Shown: positions 36,451-45,494 of the stretch, in pieces
Numbering within the stretch: the first letter of the stretch is position 1
Layout of the letters: the number at the start of each line of letters is the position of its first letter
DNA from: SZUA-152 sp964401355
GTDB lineage: Bacteria; Pseudomonadota; Gammaproteobacteria; SZUA-152
Direction: 5' to 3'
NCBI GenBank assembly: GCA_964401355.1
Contig: CAYNYJ010000020.1
Coordinates: 1-47,918, forward strand
Length of the DNA stretch: 47,918 bases
The notes under the pieces: model-generated
Told to the model about the DNA's origin: nothing
What the model saw: the letters and a program-made list of their open reading frames with translations, nothing else
Databases searched by the model: none
Program-made: the position numbers and the translations under genes

Positions 36451-37671
36451 ATGTTGACTGCCCAACGTCTTTCTCAACTTAAAGATATCCTGCGCCAACC
36501 GGCTGCCCCTTTTTGTGAGCAGCACGTGGCGCGCTGTGTCAGTGCCCAACTCAATCAGGCGGGCGTGCCGTATTTTGAAGATCCCTTTGGCAATCTGGTG
36601 GTGGGAGTGGCTTCCGAAAAGGCCTATCGCCAGTTATTGCAACGGCGGCAAAACGAACCCGTGCGAGTGTTCATTGCTCACATGGATCATCCCGGCTTTC
36701 ACGCTGTGCGTTGGCTGGCTGATACGCGTTCGGGTGATTCTTGCTTGGATAAAGAGCGCCTGGCAATAAAGTGGCACGGGGGTTCACCGCTGAAACATCT
36801 TGCGGGTGCCCGGCTGTGGTTGGCGGACGAAACTCAACGGTTAACAGGCGCTAAGCTAAAGGCAAAACTGAGTAAACCGAAATTGTTAAAGGCGGGTTGG
36901 GCCATTGACAGCGCCGAGGTGGTGATCACGTCACCCAGGGGTATTTCCCTGAAACAGCAATATCCGGGTAAACAGGTCAAGCGCCTGTTTGGCAGCTTTG
37001 TATTTCGTTCCGATTGCTGGATCAGTGGCAAGCGTCTGTACACTCGTGCAGCCGATGACCTGGTTGGGGTATTTGCGATTGTCAGCACCGCTATCGACCT
37101 GCAGCGCAAGAGAAGCAAGGCTCCGTTTATCGGTTTGCTCACGCGGGCCGAAGAAGTGGGTTTTGTCGGTGCGGTTAAACATTTTGAGCTGGGCTGGCTG
37201 CAAACTGCACGGCGGCCGGTGGTGTGCGTCAGTCTGGAGGCTTCACGGACCTTGCCCGGTGCCATTGTCGGTAAAGGTCCGGTGGTGCGTTTGGGGGATC
37301 GTCGCACCACCTTCGACAGCGGTGCACTGCAAGTGCTCTCTGGCTTGGCCGAAAAGGTTTTGCCGGGTCGGCATCAACGTCGTCTCATGGACGGCGGTGC
37401 CTGTGAGGCGACTGCCGCAACGGCATGGGGTCTGCCAACCATTGGCATTACTTTACCGCTGGGCAATTATCACAATCAGGGCTTCGAGGGTGGGATGGAC
37501 TGTCCTAAACCCGAGGGGCCGGCCCCGGAATTTGTGCACCTGGATGACATCGACGGCGAATTGCGGCTTTGCCGCGCGTTGCTGCAGCCCGGTCTGGATT
37601 GGTCCGACCCTTGGTCAAGAATGCGTCTGCGCTTGCTGAAAAACACTCGAAATTACAGAGCCTTATTTTGA
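36451..37671 (+). CDS. M42-like zinc aminopeptidase
   Basis: The protein has 406 residues from the ATG at 36451; a GTG at 36436 is also possible. The metal and catalytic motifs of M42/M28-type co-catalytic peptidases appear in order: AHMDHPG near residue 75, AADDLVG near 200, the general-base pair in AEEVGFVG near 233, SLE near 265 and the late histidine in GNYHNQGFEGG near 340. The enzyme should remove N-terminal residues from peptides in the cytoplasm. An insert of about 100 residues between the first two motifs is the usual PDZ-like apical domain. Confidence 0.82.
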   Translation: MLTAQRLSQLKDILRQPAAPFCEQHVARCVSAQLNQAGVPYFEDPFGNLVVGVASEKAYRQLLQRRQNEPVRVFIAHMDHPGFHAVRWLADTRSGDSCLDKERLAIKWHGGSPLKHLAGARLWLADETQRLTGAKLKAKLSKPKLLKAGWAIDSAEVVITSPRGISLKQQYPGKQVKRLFGSFVFRSDCWISGKRLYTRAADDLVGVFAIVSTAIDLQRKRSKAPFIGLLTRAEEVGFVGAVKHFELGWLQTARRPVVCVSLEASRTLPGAIVGKGPVVRLGDRRTTFDSGALQVLSGLAEKVLPGRHQRRLMDGGACEATAATAWGLPTIGITLPLGNYHNQGFEGGMDCPKPEGPAPEFVHLDDIDGELRLCRALLQPGLDWSDPWSRMRLRLLKNTRNYRALF

Positions 37672-37775
37672 TTCCCCCCCCCGTCTTCTGATTTCCTGAA
37701 CAGGCATTCAGCTTGTGTTCAGTTTCACCGGTGTAGTTTATATACAGTAAAACTAACAATTGGGAGAGAATACAT

Positions 37776-38090
37776 ATGAAAACATTATTATTGGGATTGG
37801 GCATGGCTGCCGTATTAGTTTCTGGCAGCGCGATGGCTGATCTGAAACTGGCGAAAAAGAGCGGTTGCTTGGCTTGTCATAGTGTAGAAAAGAAAATTGT
37901 AGGTCCTGCATGGAAAGACGTCGGTAAAAAATACAAGGGTGTTACCGATGCCAAGGCGATGTTGATTGCCAAAGTGAAATCTGGTGGCAAGGGTATTTGG
38001 GGTCCTGCGCCAATGCCTCCTTATTCGCCGCGCGTTTCTGATGCCAACATCGAAATACTGGTTGATTTTGTAATGTCCCTCGGCGAATAG
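37776..38090 (+). CDS. Periplasmic class I cytochrome c (c551/c552-like)
   Basis: The 104-residue protein has a Sec signal peptide (residues 1-21, cut after AMA), a heme attachment site CLACH near residue 32, and a methionine ligand in PMPPYSPRVSD near residue 83. Size and motif spacing fit small electron-shuttle cytochromes. GGGAGAG lies before the ATG. No oxidase or reductase is adjacent, so its partner is unknown. Confidence 0.92.
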   Translation: MKTLLLGLGMAAVLVSGSAMADLKLAKKSGCLACHSVEKKIVGPAWKDVGKKYKGVTDAKAMLIAKVKSGGKGIWGPAPMPPYSPRVSDANIEILVDFVMSLGE

Positions 38091-38441
38091 TCATTTCGAT
38101 TATTCCTTTTTTTTAGGACAAGGAAACGGCATTCTACCCCCTAGATGCCGGGTTCGCTCTTTTTATGGGTGACACCCCTACCCTTAGGTATGCTTGAGAC
38201 GAGTGATCCTCGTCTTGAGCAGACCGACCTGTTTGTGTTTTCCATCTTCCTTCCTCGTCACCGTTCTGTTTGTCGTTCACACCCTGCGCGTTGTTGCCTT
38301 TCGTGTAATACTTTGCGTACTTAATTTCGTGTGTGAATTTGCCATGTTGTTTTCACGTTACTGTTTATCCCCAAATCTTGATTTCATCCCCTTTGCCGCG
38401 CTTTGGTCTTTGTCCTGTCAGCGACGAATGGGGTGCCATTG
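38091..38441. other. Intergenic region between cytochrome c and phoP-like gene
   Basis: A hairpin CGGCAT/ATGCCG at 38127-38150 with a T-run at 38159-38165 may terminate the cytochrome gene. A second inverted repeat (GACGAG/CTCGTC) is near 38200. The stretch is T-rich and contains TGTTT half-sites like those of PhoP boxes, but none is paired at the correct spacing. Confidence 0.35.
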
Positions 38442-39140
38442 ATGCGTGTGTTAATTGTTGAAGACGAGGCGCAGTTGCGTGAGCAGCTGTCGGCGCGTTT
38501 GCGACAGGAAAGTTTTGCGGTTGACCTGGCAGCAGATGGCCGGGAAGGTTTGTTCATTGGCCGGGAATATCCCATTGACGTTGGGGTAGTGGATCTGGGT
38601 TTGCCCGAGTTGTCGGGTATCGAACTGATCCGCACCCTGCGTGAAGAGGGGCACAATTTTCCGATCCTGATTTTGACCGCACGTGATCGTTGGCAAGATA
38701 AGGTGGAAGGTCTGGAGGCGGGAGGGGATGACTATCTCGCCAAGCCTTTTCACATGGAAGAATTAGTGGCTCGCATCAAGGCCTTGTTGCGACGTTCGGC
38801 CGGTTGGGTGCAGGCAGTACAGGAGTTTGGGCCGCTGTCGCTGGACTCGTTGACACAGCACGTCAAATTACGCGGTGAACTCGTTGAGCTGACGGCGTAT
38901 GAATACCGGGTGTTGGAATATTTGATTGTGCGCAGCGGTCAGGTGGTATCGAAAACGGAGTTAACGGAACACATCTATGATCAGGATTTTGATCGTGACA
39001 GCAATGTAATTGAGGTCTTTGTTGGCCGACTGCGACGTAAACTGGATCCAGATAATTCGCTGGGTATGATCGAAACCCTGCGCGGCCGTGGTTATCGTTT
39101 TGCATTAGTCGCCACTGCGCCAGAACACGCTAACCGCTGA
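38442..39140 (+). CDS. phoP: OmpR-family response regulator (PhoP-like)
   Basis: The 232-residue regulator has a receiver domain (acidic pair in IVEDEAQ, phospho-Asp in VVDLGLPELSG near residue 51, lysine in LAKPF near 101) and a C-terminal OmpR winged helix (RSGQVVSKTELTEHIYDQDFDRDSNVIEVF-type recognition segment). Residues resemble PhoP more than other subfamilies. The preferred start is ATG 38442, although the frame opens at 38403. It is co-transcribed with the kinase that follows. Confidence 0.87.
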   Translation: MRVLIVEDEAQLREQLSARLRQESFAVDLAADGREGLFIGREYPIDVGVVDLGLPELSGIELIRTLREEGHNFPILILTARDRWQDKVEGLEAGGDDYLAKPFHMEELVARIKALLRRSAGWVQAVQEFGPLSLDSLTQHVKLRGELVELTAYEYRVLEYLIVRSGQVVSKTELTEHIYDQDFDRDSNVIEVFVGRLRRKLDPDNSLGMIETLRGRGYRFALVATAPEHANR

Positions 39141-39177
39141 CTCTGATGTCTGACGAAAAAGAACCCTTTGACCAACC

Positions 39178-40596
39178 ATGTTATCGCTCAATTTACGGGT
39201 ATTGATTGCCGCCAGCACAGTGCTTTCCAGTTTCTTCGGGCTGGCTGGCATTACCCTGGATCGTGGTTATCGGGCGAATGCCGAGCGGGCTCTCGAAGAA
39301 CAGTTACAAGGGCATGTTTATGCGCTGATTGCAGCGGCAGGGATCGATGAAAATGGTCAAATGGAAATGCCGGTTGCGGTACCGGATACGCGTTTTTCCA
39401 ACGCAGACTCGGGCTTTTATGCGCAGGTGGTGAGCAATAACGGGCAGTGGATATGGCAATCCGAATCCATGCTGGGTACCGAGATTCTTTTCCATGACCG
39501 CTTGGCACGCACAGAAATGTCATGGCAAAAAATAACAGAAGATTCCGGTCGTCAACTCTATTTGTTCAGTTACGGAGTGGCGTGGAGTGACGCGCATGAT
39601 CCGCGCCAGGCTTTTACCTTCAGCGTTGCGCAGGACATGACAGGGTTTAACAGTGATATTTCTGATTTCCGGCGTGGCCTGTGGGGGTCTTTGGGTGGGG
39701 TTGCGATGCTGCTGCTGGCGATGCAAGGCACCATTTTGCGCTGGGGCTTGTCGCCACTCAAGCGCGCCGCAAAAGAGCTTGAAGGAATAGAAGCGGGCCA
39801 GCAGGCCCACCTGCAAGGTGAATATCCATTGGAGTTGCAAGGATTAACGGGCAACATCAATACACTGCTCTCGCAGCAACAGGAGCATTTGGAGCGTTAT
39901 CGCCGCACCTTGGGTGATTTGGCACACAGTCTCAAAACACCGCTCGCCATCTTGCAGAGTGCAGCAGATGGTGTCGCAAGGGGAGATCAAAAGCACAGCT
40001 CGGGTCAGTCGCTCTCGCAAGTCGTGCAGGAGCAAGTGGAGCGTATGAATCAGATCACGGGTTATCAGTTGCAACGTGCAGCGACCTCTGGCTGGACGGC
40101 GTTAGCGGCGCCGGTAAATGTGCGAGAAGTCACCCGCAAGGTGTTTGCCGGTTTGGATAAGGTATATGCCGATAAAAAGGTGGAAGCGCAGTACGACATC
40201 AGTGATGCCATTGAATTTCACGGCGACGAAGGGGATTTGATGGAGATTGTCGGCAACCTTGTCGACAACGCCTACAAATGGTGTAACCGCCGCGTACGTG
40301 TCGTTGTAAAAACTCACGCCGCTGCTGATAACAGCCATCATGATTTCTTGTTGTGTGTTGAAGATGATGGCGAAGGGGTGGCTGCGGACAGGGTGCGTTA
40401 CGTAATGCAACGCGGCAGGCGCGCTGACACTGACATTGCCAGGCATGGTATTGGTTTGTCGATCGTTCGGGACATTGCCCAGGTCTACGGTGGCACCCTG
40501 GATATTGCGAGCAGTGAACTGGGTGGGGCGGCGGTCACGGTTTGGTTGCCGCTACGTGCGTTAAGCCACGGGGGCAAAAATACCGGGGTGTCTTAA
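39178..40596 (+). CDS. phoQ: Sensor histidine kinase (PhoQ-like)
   Basis: The 472-residue kinase has TM1 at about 5-26, a periplasmic sensor domain to about 160, TM2 at about 162-185, a HAMP-like segment, the H-box GDLAHSLKTPLAIL near 245 typical of PhoQ, and an ATPase domain with NLVDNAYKW, GEGV and GIGLSIVRDIA. PhoQ in enterobacteria senses Mg2+, acid and cationic peptides. Whether this sensor keeps that specificity is unknown, since the periplasmic part (about 30-160) is divergent. Confidence 0.85.
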   Translation: MLSLNLRVLIAASTVLSSFFGLAGITLDRGYRANAERALEEQLQGHVYALIAAAGIDENGQMEMPVAVPDTRFSNADSGFYAQVVSNNGQWIWQSESMLGTEILFHDRLARTEMSWQKITEDSGRQLYLFSYGVAWSDAHDPRQAFTFSVAQDMTGFNSDISDFRRGLWGSLGGVAMLLLAMQGTILRWGLSPLKRAAKELEGIEAGQQAHLQGEYPLELQGLTGNINTLLSQQQEHLERYRRTLGDLAHSLKTPLAILQSAADGVARGDQKHSSGQSLSQVVQEQVERMNQITGYQLQRAATSGWTALAAPVNVREVTRKVFAGLDKVYADKKVEAQYDISDAIEFHGDEGDLMEIVGNLVDNAYKWCNRRVRVVVKTHAAADNSHHDFLLCVEDDGEGVAADRVRYVMQRGRRADTDIARHGIGLSIVRDIAQVYGGTLDIASSELGGAAVTVWLPLRALSHGGKNTGVS

Positions 40597-40645
40597 ATTC
40601 AAATGGGCTGAATGGATGACTGCGTGGGGGGCAGGGTGAAAAAAC

Positions 40646-40664
40646 GGGGTATCTCCCCTGTTTT
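40646..40664 (+). terminator. Possible terminator after phoQ-like gene
   Basis: GGGG at 40646-40649 and CCCC at 40655-40658 form a short stem with an A-rich left flank and TGTTTT on the right. The stem is only 4 bp, so this is a weak candidate. Confidence 0.3.
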
Positions 40665-40696
40665 ATGCCTGTTTAAATGTTTTCCCCCACAATAAA

Positions 40697-40737
40697 GGCG
40701 GTGATGGCTTACCCTTCTCGGGTAAGCCATCACCGCC
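40697..40737 (-). terminator. Perfect 18-bp hairpin, terminator of the small membrane protein gene
   Basis: Arms 40697-40714 (GGCGGTGATGGCTTACCC) and 40720-40737 pair over 18 bp with no mismatch around a 5-nt loop (TTCTC). On the minus strand it is followed by TTTATT, and it lies 21 bp past the stop of the 37-residue gene. It probably also limits read-through from phoQ. Confidence 0.75.
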
Positions 40738-40758
40738 TCGTCGGTTCTGCCCGTGGAA

Positions 40759-40872
40759 TTAGTCTTGACGGTAAGGGCTGTTTGAACTGTAAATCTGGGT
40801 GACAAGATAAACCAGCAAAATAGCGGCAATTATGCCCACTACGGTTACCATCGTCGTAAGAATATCGATCAT
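40759..40872 (-). CDS. Small single-span membrane protein, 37 residues
   Basis: The translated protein begins MIDILTTMVTVVGIIAAILL and ends VTQIYSSNSPYRQD. It has a single hydrophobic span at about residues 8-25 and a short polar tail. An AAGGAG element is 7 nt before the ATG, and a perfect hairpin terminator follows the stop, which makes a real gene likely despite its size. It is convergent with the phoQ-like gene. Small membrane proteins such as MgrB regulate PhoQ in enterobacteria, but this one lacks MgrB's cysteines, so a similar job is only a guess. I do not recognise its family. Confidence 0.7.
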   Translation of the reverse strand: MIDILTTMVTVVGIIAAILLVYLVTQIYSSNSPYRQD

Positions 40873-41109
40873 TGATCACTCCTTAAATTCGGGTCTGCAG
40901 AACGAATACGACCCGTGTTGTTATAATGTGGTGCTACTTGCAGTTTTTATCGGGCCTGATGCAGGCCGCGTCATCCACTGCTTGCTCCTCGTAAAAATGG
41001 CTGTACGGGAAGACATTGTTATTCTTCAGCGGCTTCATGTTGCCCTAAGTTCTGTCCGGCTTCAAGGGGAAATATTCAGTGAATAGTATCGCTTGTAGAG
41101 TGCGCGCAT

Positions 41110-42231
41110 TCACGGTTGCACTTTCGTCAGGACGGGGACGTTTTCAATATAGCCCAATCGACCCTGGGGACCAGGTTGCGTCATTTCCACGCTGCGCAAT
41201 ACACCGCGATCATCCATGCCACCTGCAATGTAAACGGTCGTTCCTGTGCGAGTTTCAGCGAGGGCAATCGCTGTGGCGCTGCGTTTGTGATTCAGTTTAT
41301 TGAGCCGGGACCAGGGGCCGACTTTGCCGTTGGTATTGGCTTTGGCCATTTCCACTGTGGCCAGGCGGCGGGCGCCATCATGTCCGCCGACAAGGTACAG
41401 ATGATTATTCAGTGAAAATGCGGAGGCAATAAAGCGGGCGTTCAGTAAACGTGTTTCGGCGACTTGCCAGGGGCCGAGCCCGCCATCGGTTTGAATAGTG
41501 GCAGATTCCACATCGCCGTAGCTCATTGGGCCGCCTTTATCCACGTGCCCTCCCAGTAAAAACAAGCGCTTGCCCACAGTGGCCGCAGCGTGGATATAGC
41601 GATCCACTGTGGCTTGTTCGGGATCCAGTTGCCAATGGGCGGCATTGGGGCTTTCGCTCAGTGCGAGGTGTTCGATGGATTTCAGAAACTGGCCGTTGTA
41701 CCCACCGATGGCGTAGAGCCGGTTGTTGATCACGCTGGCCTTCAGGCCGCGCCTGGGGGTGGTGAGATAACTGTGATGTTGCCAGGCTTGAAGACTGCCG
41801 TCCGGATTGATTTTGGCGCGCTCCACGGAGGCGAGCGGGACATTGTTATCACCCAGTTCACCACCACCGCCGCCCAGGGCATAGAGGTAACCGCCGTGGT
41901 TGACCGATGCCAGATAAAATCGTCCCTTGCGCAGTGCGCGGGTTTGTCGCCATGCTCCCAGACGCCCGTCGGCAAGAATGGGCGCATATTCAACTGGACG
42001 CACGTATCGGCCTTGGGCATCGACACCGCCCAGTACGTATAGGTAGTCATCGGTTGCCGTCGCGGCCAGGGCCCGTCGCGGGTATTTGAACGGTGCCAGC
42101 TCCAGCCAGCCATCTTTCCAGCCCTCCGGGAGGGTGGAATCCTGTTTGTAGAGGGCGGTTATCAGTACGATGGCGACTAATGTGATGATGCCCAGTGAGG
42201 GTAATATTCGTTGCTGATGGGAGCCAGACAT
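41110..42231 (-). CDS. Membrane-anchored kelch-repeat protein
   Basis: The 373-residue protein has one N-terminal membrane span (about 12-28) followed by about six kelch blades with paired glycines (LYVLGGVD, LYALGGGGGE, LYAIGGYNG, LFLLGGHVDKGG, LYLVGGHDGA, VYIAGGMDDRG). These form a beta-propeller that should face the periplasm. No catalytic residues are evident, so a binding or structural role is likely. It is divergent from the receiver-adaptor gene. Confidence 0.82.
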   Translation of the reverse strand: MSGSHQQRILPSLGIITLVAIVLITALYKQDSTLPEGWKDGWLELAPFKYPRRALAATATDDYLYVLGGVDAQGRYVRPVEYAPILADGRLGAWRQTRALRKGRFYLASVNHGGYLYALGGGGGELGDNNVPLASVERAKINPDGSLQAWQHHSYLTTPRRGLKASVINNRLYAIGGYNGQFLKSIEHLALSESPNAAHWQLDPEQATVDRYIHAAATVGKRLFLLGGHVDKGGPMSYGDVESATIQTDGGLGPWQVAETRLLNARFIASAFSLNNHLYLVGGHDGARRLATVEMAKANTNGKVGPWSRLNKLNHKRSATAIALAETRTGTTVYIAGGMDDRGVLRSVEMTQPGPQGRLGYIENVPVLTKVQP

Positions 42232-42445
42232 ATTTAAAAATCAATCGGTTATTGGTGGTTATTATTGTTGATTGTTAGGTTTATTTGTAGCACGGATGCG
42301 TGAAACAAAGGCCAGGCTGAGTTTACATGGCCAGCCGAGAATCATATAGTGTTGTCAGTGCTGGGTAGTGCCGCAGGGAATAGGGCACAGTTAGCCACGA
42401 TTCACGTTACCATAATAAATCAAATAATTAACACCGTGTCGTGAG

Positions 42446-42464
42446 CTAATGCTTTAAGCATTAG
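42446..42464. promoter_or_regulatory. 19-bp palindrome upstream of receiver-adaptor gene
   Basis: CTAATGCTTTAAGCATTAG is perfectly symmetric about its central base. It lies 74 bp before the preferred start of the exporter operon, in the divergent spacer with the kelch gene. It is a plausible operator or a small hairpin in the leader. Confidence 0.45.
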
Positions 42465-42538
42465 GGGGTTAGTCGTGGATGTAGTTGAGTGGCATTGCAA
42501 TGAGTGAAAAGGGTTCAAGGGACGAATTGGAGGCAGCA

Positions 42539-44731
42539 ATGTCCGGGGCGGAATCTGCACCTGAACTTGCTCGTTTGTGTTTTGTGGATGATAGCCGAAC
42601 GTCGGCTTATGTCGTACGACGGTTACTCGAGCCTTTCGGCTATCGGGTGGATCACTTTTTTTCCGCAGAGCCTGCTTTTGTTGCGCTGATTCAGAAAGAT
42701 TATGACCTGCTGCTGACCGACCTGAAAGTGTCATCAACCGGTATGGATGGTGATGACTTGATTCGTACCTTGCGGAAGAGTGGCCACCCGAAAATCAGCA
42801 CTCTGCCGATTATCGTGATCACCGGTGCCTCCGATGCGCAAGTGCTGGTTGATGTTTACGATGCCGGTGCCAATCAGGTCATGAAAAAGCCGGTCAATGC
42901 CGATGAACTTGATGGCCATATTCGGCGCCTTTTGTTCGATGGTCGTCGCGTTAAACCACGGCTTATCGAACGCACTCCGAAACAAGCATCTGAAGGAATT
43001 CGTCGCCGCTCGACCGATGGCACTGTTGTCACCTTGCCGATGGCACGTCGTGTGTCTCGTGTTGAGGATACGCAGCCAGCGCCTGCTGTGGATGTTCCTG
43101 TGCTGAAGCCAGCGTCAGGAGCATCCGCCACACGCCGGCGCAAAACAATTCCCCCAAAGGCCCCCCAGCCTCCCTTACGACGGAAAAAAACAACGCCGGT
43201 ACCCGTTAAACGCGCCGTGGAATCATCCGTGGTGCGGTCTATGGAGAAGGCGGTGCAGCAGCGGCAAAAGTCGGGCACGGCCGCTGCACCAAACGCCGCG
43301 CAGGTGACTACTTCGCGGCCGGCTCCTCCTGCCACTTCGCGATTAGCAAAGGCTCCTGCCAATCGGGTCGTGAAAAAAGCGATGGCACCTGAGGCGATAA
43401 AAAAGGAAAGTGCCGCGCCTGTGGATAGGGTAAATCGTGAGGTAACGCCGGAGTCGGTAGTGATGGCTCATGATGACGAGCCAATTATTATCGAATCGGA
43501 TATGCATGCCGATAAGCGAAATACCGAAAAATCGTACGACGAGAATATTCTTCAGGATCTGGATCAATATGCGTTGGTAGAGACTGAACGTTCTGAGCTG
43601 TTTGCGCGCTCTGGCATTATGAGTCAACTGCACTCATTGGTTGAATTGATTGGTTTTCGCCGATTAATGACCCGCGTGTTAATTTTAGGTGTGGCGCTGG
43701 GAGCCTCGGTCGTGGGTTGGAATATGTATTTTGATCAGGGGCGTGCGGTGGAAACAGCCTTTGTGGAGATGGGTGAAATTTATCAATCGATCACGGTTCC
43801 GGGTCGCTTGGTGAGCAAACAGCGTGTCAATGTCAGTGCGGCCCGATCAGGTCGCGTGGTAAAAATACTCGTGGAGGAGGGTGAGCTTGTGGTACAAGGC
43901 CAGGTGCTTGCGAGGCTGGATGATCGTGAACTGTTGAGTCGGCTGAAGCGCGCCAAGGCAAATATGGCGAGTGCACGGGAAGGCATCGTGCTTGCGGAAC
44001 GTACCCTGAATCGCCTCCGCAAAGCCCATGCCAAGGGGGCCATTGCACGGCGTTTCGTCGAAGATGCAGAAGTGGATCTTCGTGCAGCACGCGCCTCGGC
44101 TGGTATAACGGTGGAGGAAGTTCGCAGTGCCACCCTGGATTTTGATGACCAAAAAATCACTGCAGCATTTGCCGGTACGGTGACGGTGCGTTATGTGGAA
44201 ATTGGCCAATGGGTCGGGCCGTCTGAAACCCTGTTTACCCTGGTGGATGAATCACAGCGTGAGATTGAAGTGCGTGTTGATTCTGCGGATAGCGTGGCCA
44301 TTAATATTGGTCAGGTGGTTGTGGTGTCGAGTGATGCTTTCCCGGGTCTGGAATGGGAGGAATCCGTGATGCGTTTGGGGGCTGCGACGGATAATCAGCG
44401 CAACTCAAACTCAGTGAAGGTCTACATCAGCCTCGGCAAGGACGCACCAATCCTGCGTATTGGCCAGCAAGTGGATGCGGATATTCGTACGGCCTGGAAC
44501 CCCAATACCTTAAAAGTCCCGTTTGAAGCCCTGATGAGTCGCGAAGGTCAGACCATGGTCGCAGTATTGGCGGCGGGTCGTGTGCGGATGAAGGCGGTAG
44601 AAACCGGCATTGAAGATTTTGCGATGGCGGAAATTAAACAGGGGCTGAATGAGGGTGAGATGGTTATTCTCTCCAGGGGTATGGCATTGCAAAATGGTGA
44701 TAGGGTGAATCCTGCGCGGACTGGGAATTAA
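42539..44731 (+). CDS. Receiver domain fused to MacA-like membrane fusion protein
   Basis: The protein has about 730 residues. Residues about 10-130 form a receiver domain with the full phosphorylation set: D17, D18, phospho-Asp D61 (LTDLKVSS), T95 (ITGAS) and K117 (MKKPV). A basic Pro/Ala-rich linker follows (about 140-330). A membrane span lies at about 376-398. A HlyD/MacA-type adaptor fills 400-730, with VPGRLVSKQRVNVSAARSG, a coiled-coil hairpin (about 455-530) and a beta-barrel. Receiver inside, adaptor in periplasm: a very unusual fusion. ATG 42539 is preferred because GGAGG lies 5 nt before it; ATG 42500 and TTG 42485 are also in frame. It heads an ABC exporter operon, so phosphorylation may control efflux. 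Confidence 0.88.
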   Translation: MSGAESAPELARLCFVDDSRTSAYVVRRLLEPFGYRVDHFFSAEPAFVALIQKDYDLLLTDLKVSSTGMDGDDLIRTLRKSGHPKISTLPIIVITGASDAQVLVDVYDAGANQVMKKPVNADELDGHIRRLLFDGRRVKPRLIERTPKQASEGIRRRSTDGTVVTLPMARRVSRVEDTQPAPAVDVPVLKPASGASATRRRKTIPPKAPQPPLRRKKTTPVPVKRAVESSVVRSMEKAVQQRQKSGTAAAPNAAQVTTSRPAPPATSRLAKAPANRVVKKAMAPEAIKKESAAPVDRVNREVTPESVVMAHDDEPIIIESDMHADKRNTEKSYDENILQDLDQYALVETERSELFARSGIMSQLHSLVELIGFRRLMTRVLILGVALGASVVGWNMYFDQGRAVETAFVEMGEIYQSITVPGRLVSKQRVNVSAARSGRVVKILVEEGELVVQGQVLARLDDRELLSRLKRAKANMASAREGIVLAERTLNRLRKAHAKGAIARRFVEDAEVDLRAARASAGITVEEVRSATLDFDDQKITAAFAGTVTVRYVEIGQWVGPSETLFTLVDESQREIEVRVDSADSVAINIGQVVVVSSDAFPGLEWEESVMRLGAATDNQRNSNSVKVYISLGKDAPILRIGQQVDADIRTAWNPNTLKVPFEALMSREGQTMVAVLAAGRVRMKAVETGIEDFAMAEIKQGLNEGEMVILSRGMALQNGDRVNPARTGN

Positions 44732-44786
44732 TTCGGGCTTCCTCGCGAAGGATTTCCCGCTTTAGTCTGTCGTCACGTAACCGTAA

Positions 44787-45458
44787 ATGATCCAGCTACG
44801 CTCGGTATCAAAAACCTACCAACGCGGCGGTCTGCCGCTTCCGGTGCTTAAGAATATTTCGCTACATATTAAAAAGGGTGAATTTATTGCCATTATGGGA
44901 CCATCGGGGTCTGGCAAGTCTACACTTTTGAATATATTGGGTTGTTTGGATACCGCCGACAGTGGCACCTACAAACTCGATGGAAAAATGATTCAGGTTG
45001 CCAACGAAGACGAGCTGGCAAAAATTCGTAACCGTAAAATTGGTTTTGTTTTTCAATCATTCAATCTTATCCCCCGTATTGATGCTGAGCACAACGTGGA
45101 ATTGCCCATGGTTTATGCCGGTGTGCCACCAACGATCCGAAAAAATCGCGCCTTAGCCGCATTAAAAATTCTGGGCTTGGCTGATCGCGCCAAACATATT
45201 CCCGCACATTTATCTGGCGGCCAGCAACAACGCGTTGCGATAGCCCGGGCCATAGTCAATGACCCGGAAATTATTATCGCCGATGAACCGACTGGTGCTC
45301 TGGATTCACAAGCCAGTAATGAAATAATGCGTATCTTTATGCAGTTGCAAGCAAGTGGAAAGACCATTGTAATGGTGACACATGATGACGAGATTGGTGA
45401 CTACGCCGAACGCATTATTCGAGTGCGTGATGGTAAAATTATTAATGCTCCCGCATAA
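44787..45458 (+). CDS. MacB-type ABC transporter ATPase
   Basis: The 223-residue ATPase has Walker A GPSGSGKST near residue 38, Q-loop VFQSFNLIPR near 90, signature LSGGQQQR near 142, Walker B IIIADEPTGALDS near 162 and H-loop VTHD. It belongs to the MacB/LolD group of mechanotransmission ABC proteins. It follows the adaptor gene by 55 bp and precedes its permease, giving a MacA plus split-MacB set. Confidence 0.92.
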   Translation: MIQLRSVSKTYQRGGLPLPVLKNISLHIKKGEFIAIMGPSGSGKSTLLNILGCLDTADSGTYKLDGKMIQVANEDELAKIRNRKIGFVFQSFNLIPRIDAEHNVELPMVYAGVPPTIRKNRALAALKILGLADRAKHIPAHLSGGQQQRVAIARAIVNDPEIIIADEPTGALDSQASNEIMRIFMQLQASGKTIVMVTHDDEIGDYAERIIRVRDGKIINAPA

Positions 45459-45494
45459 ACTTCCGGCTTGTTCAAAAAACTAGGATAAAAATTT

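Noticed and set aside
38194..38442. 82-codon ORF before the phoP-like gene
   Set aside because: It has no ribosome binding site, its composition reflects a T-rich intergenic region, and it runs into the phoP start.
40659..40675. PhoP-box-like direct repeat TGTTTT-N5-TGTTTA
   Set aside because: It matches well but lies downstream of phoQ, next to a terminator-like T-rich stretch and not in front of a start, so it is probably chance.
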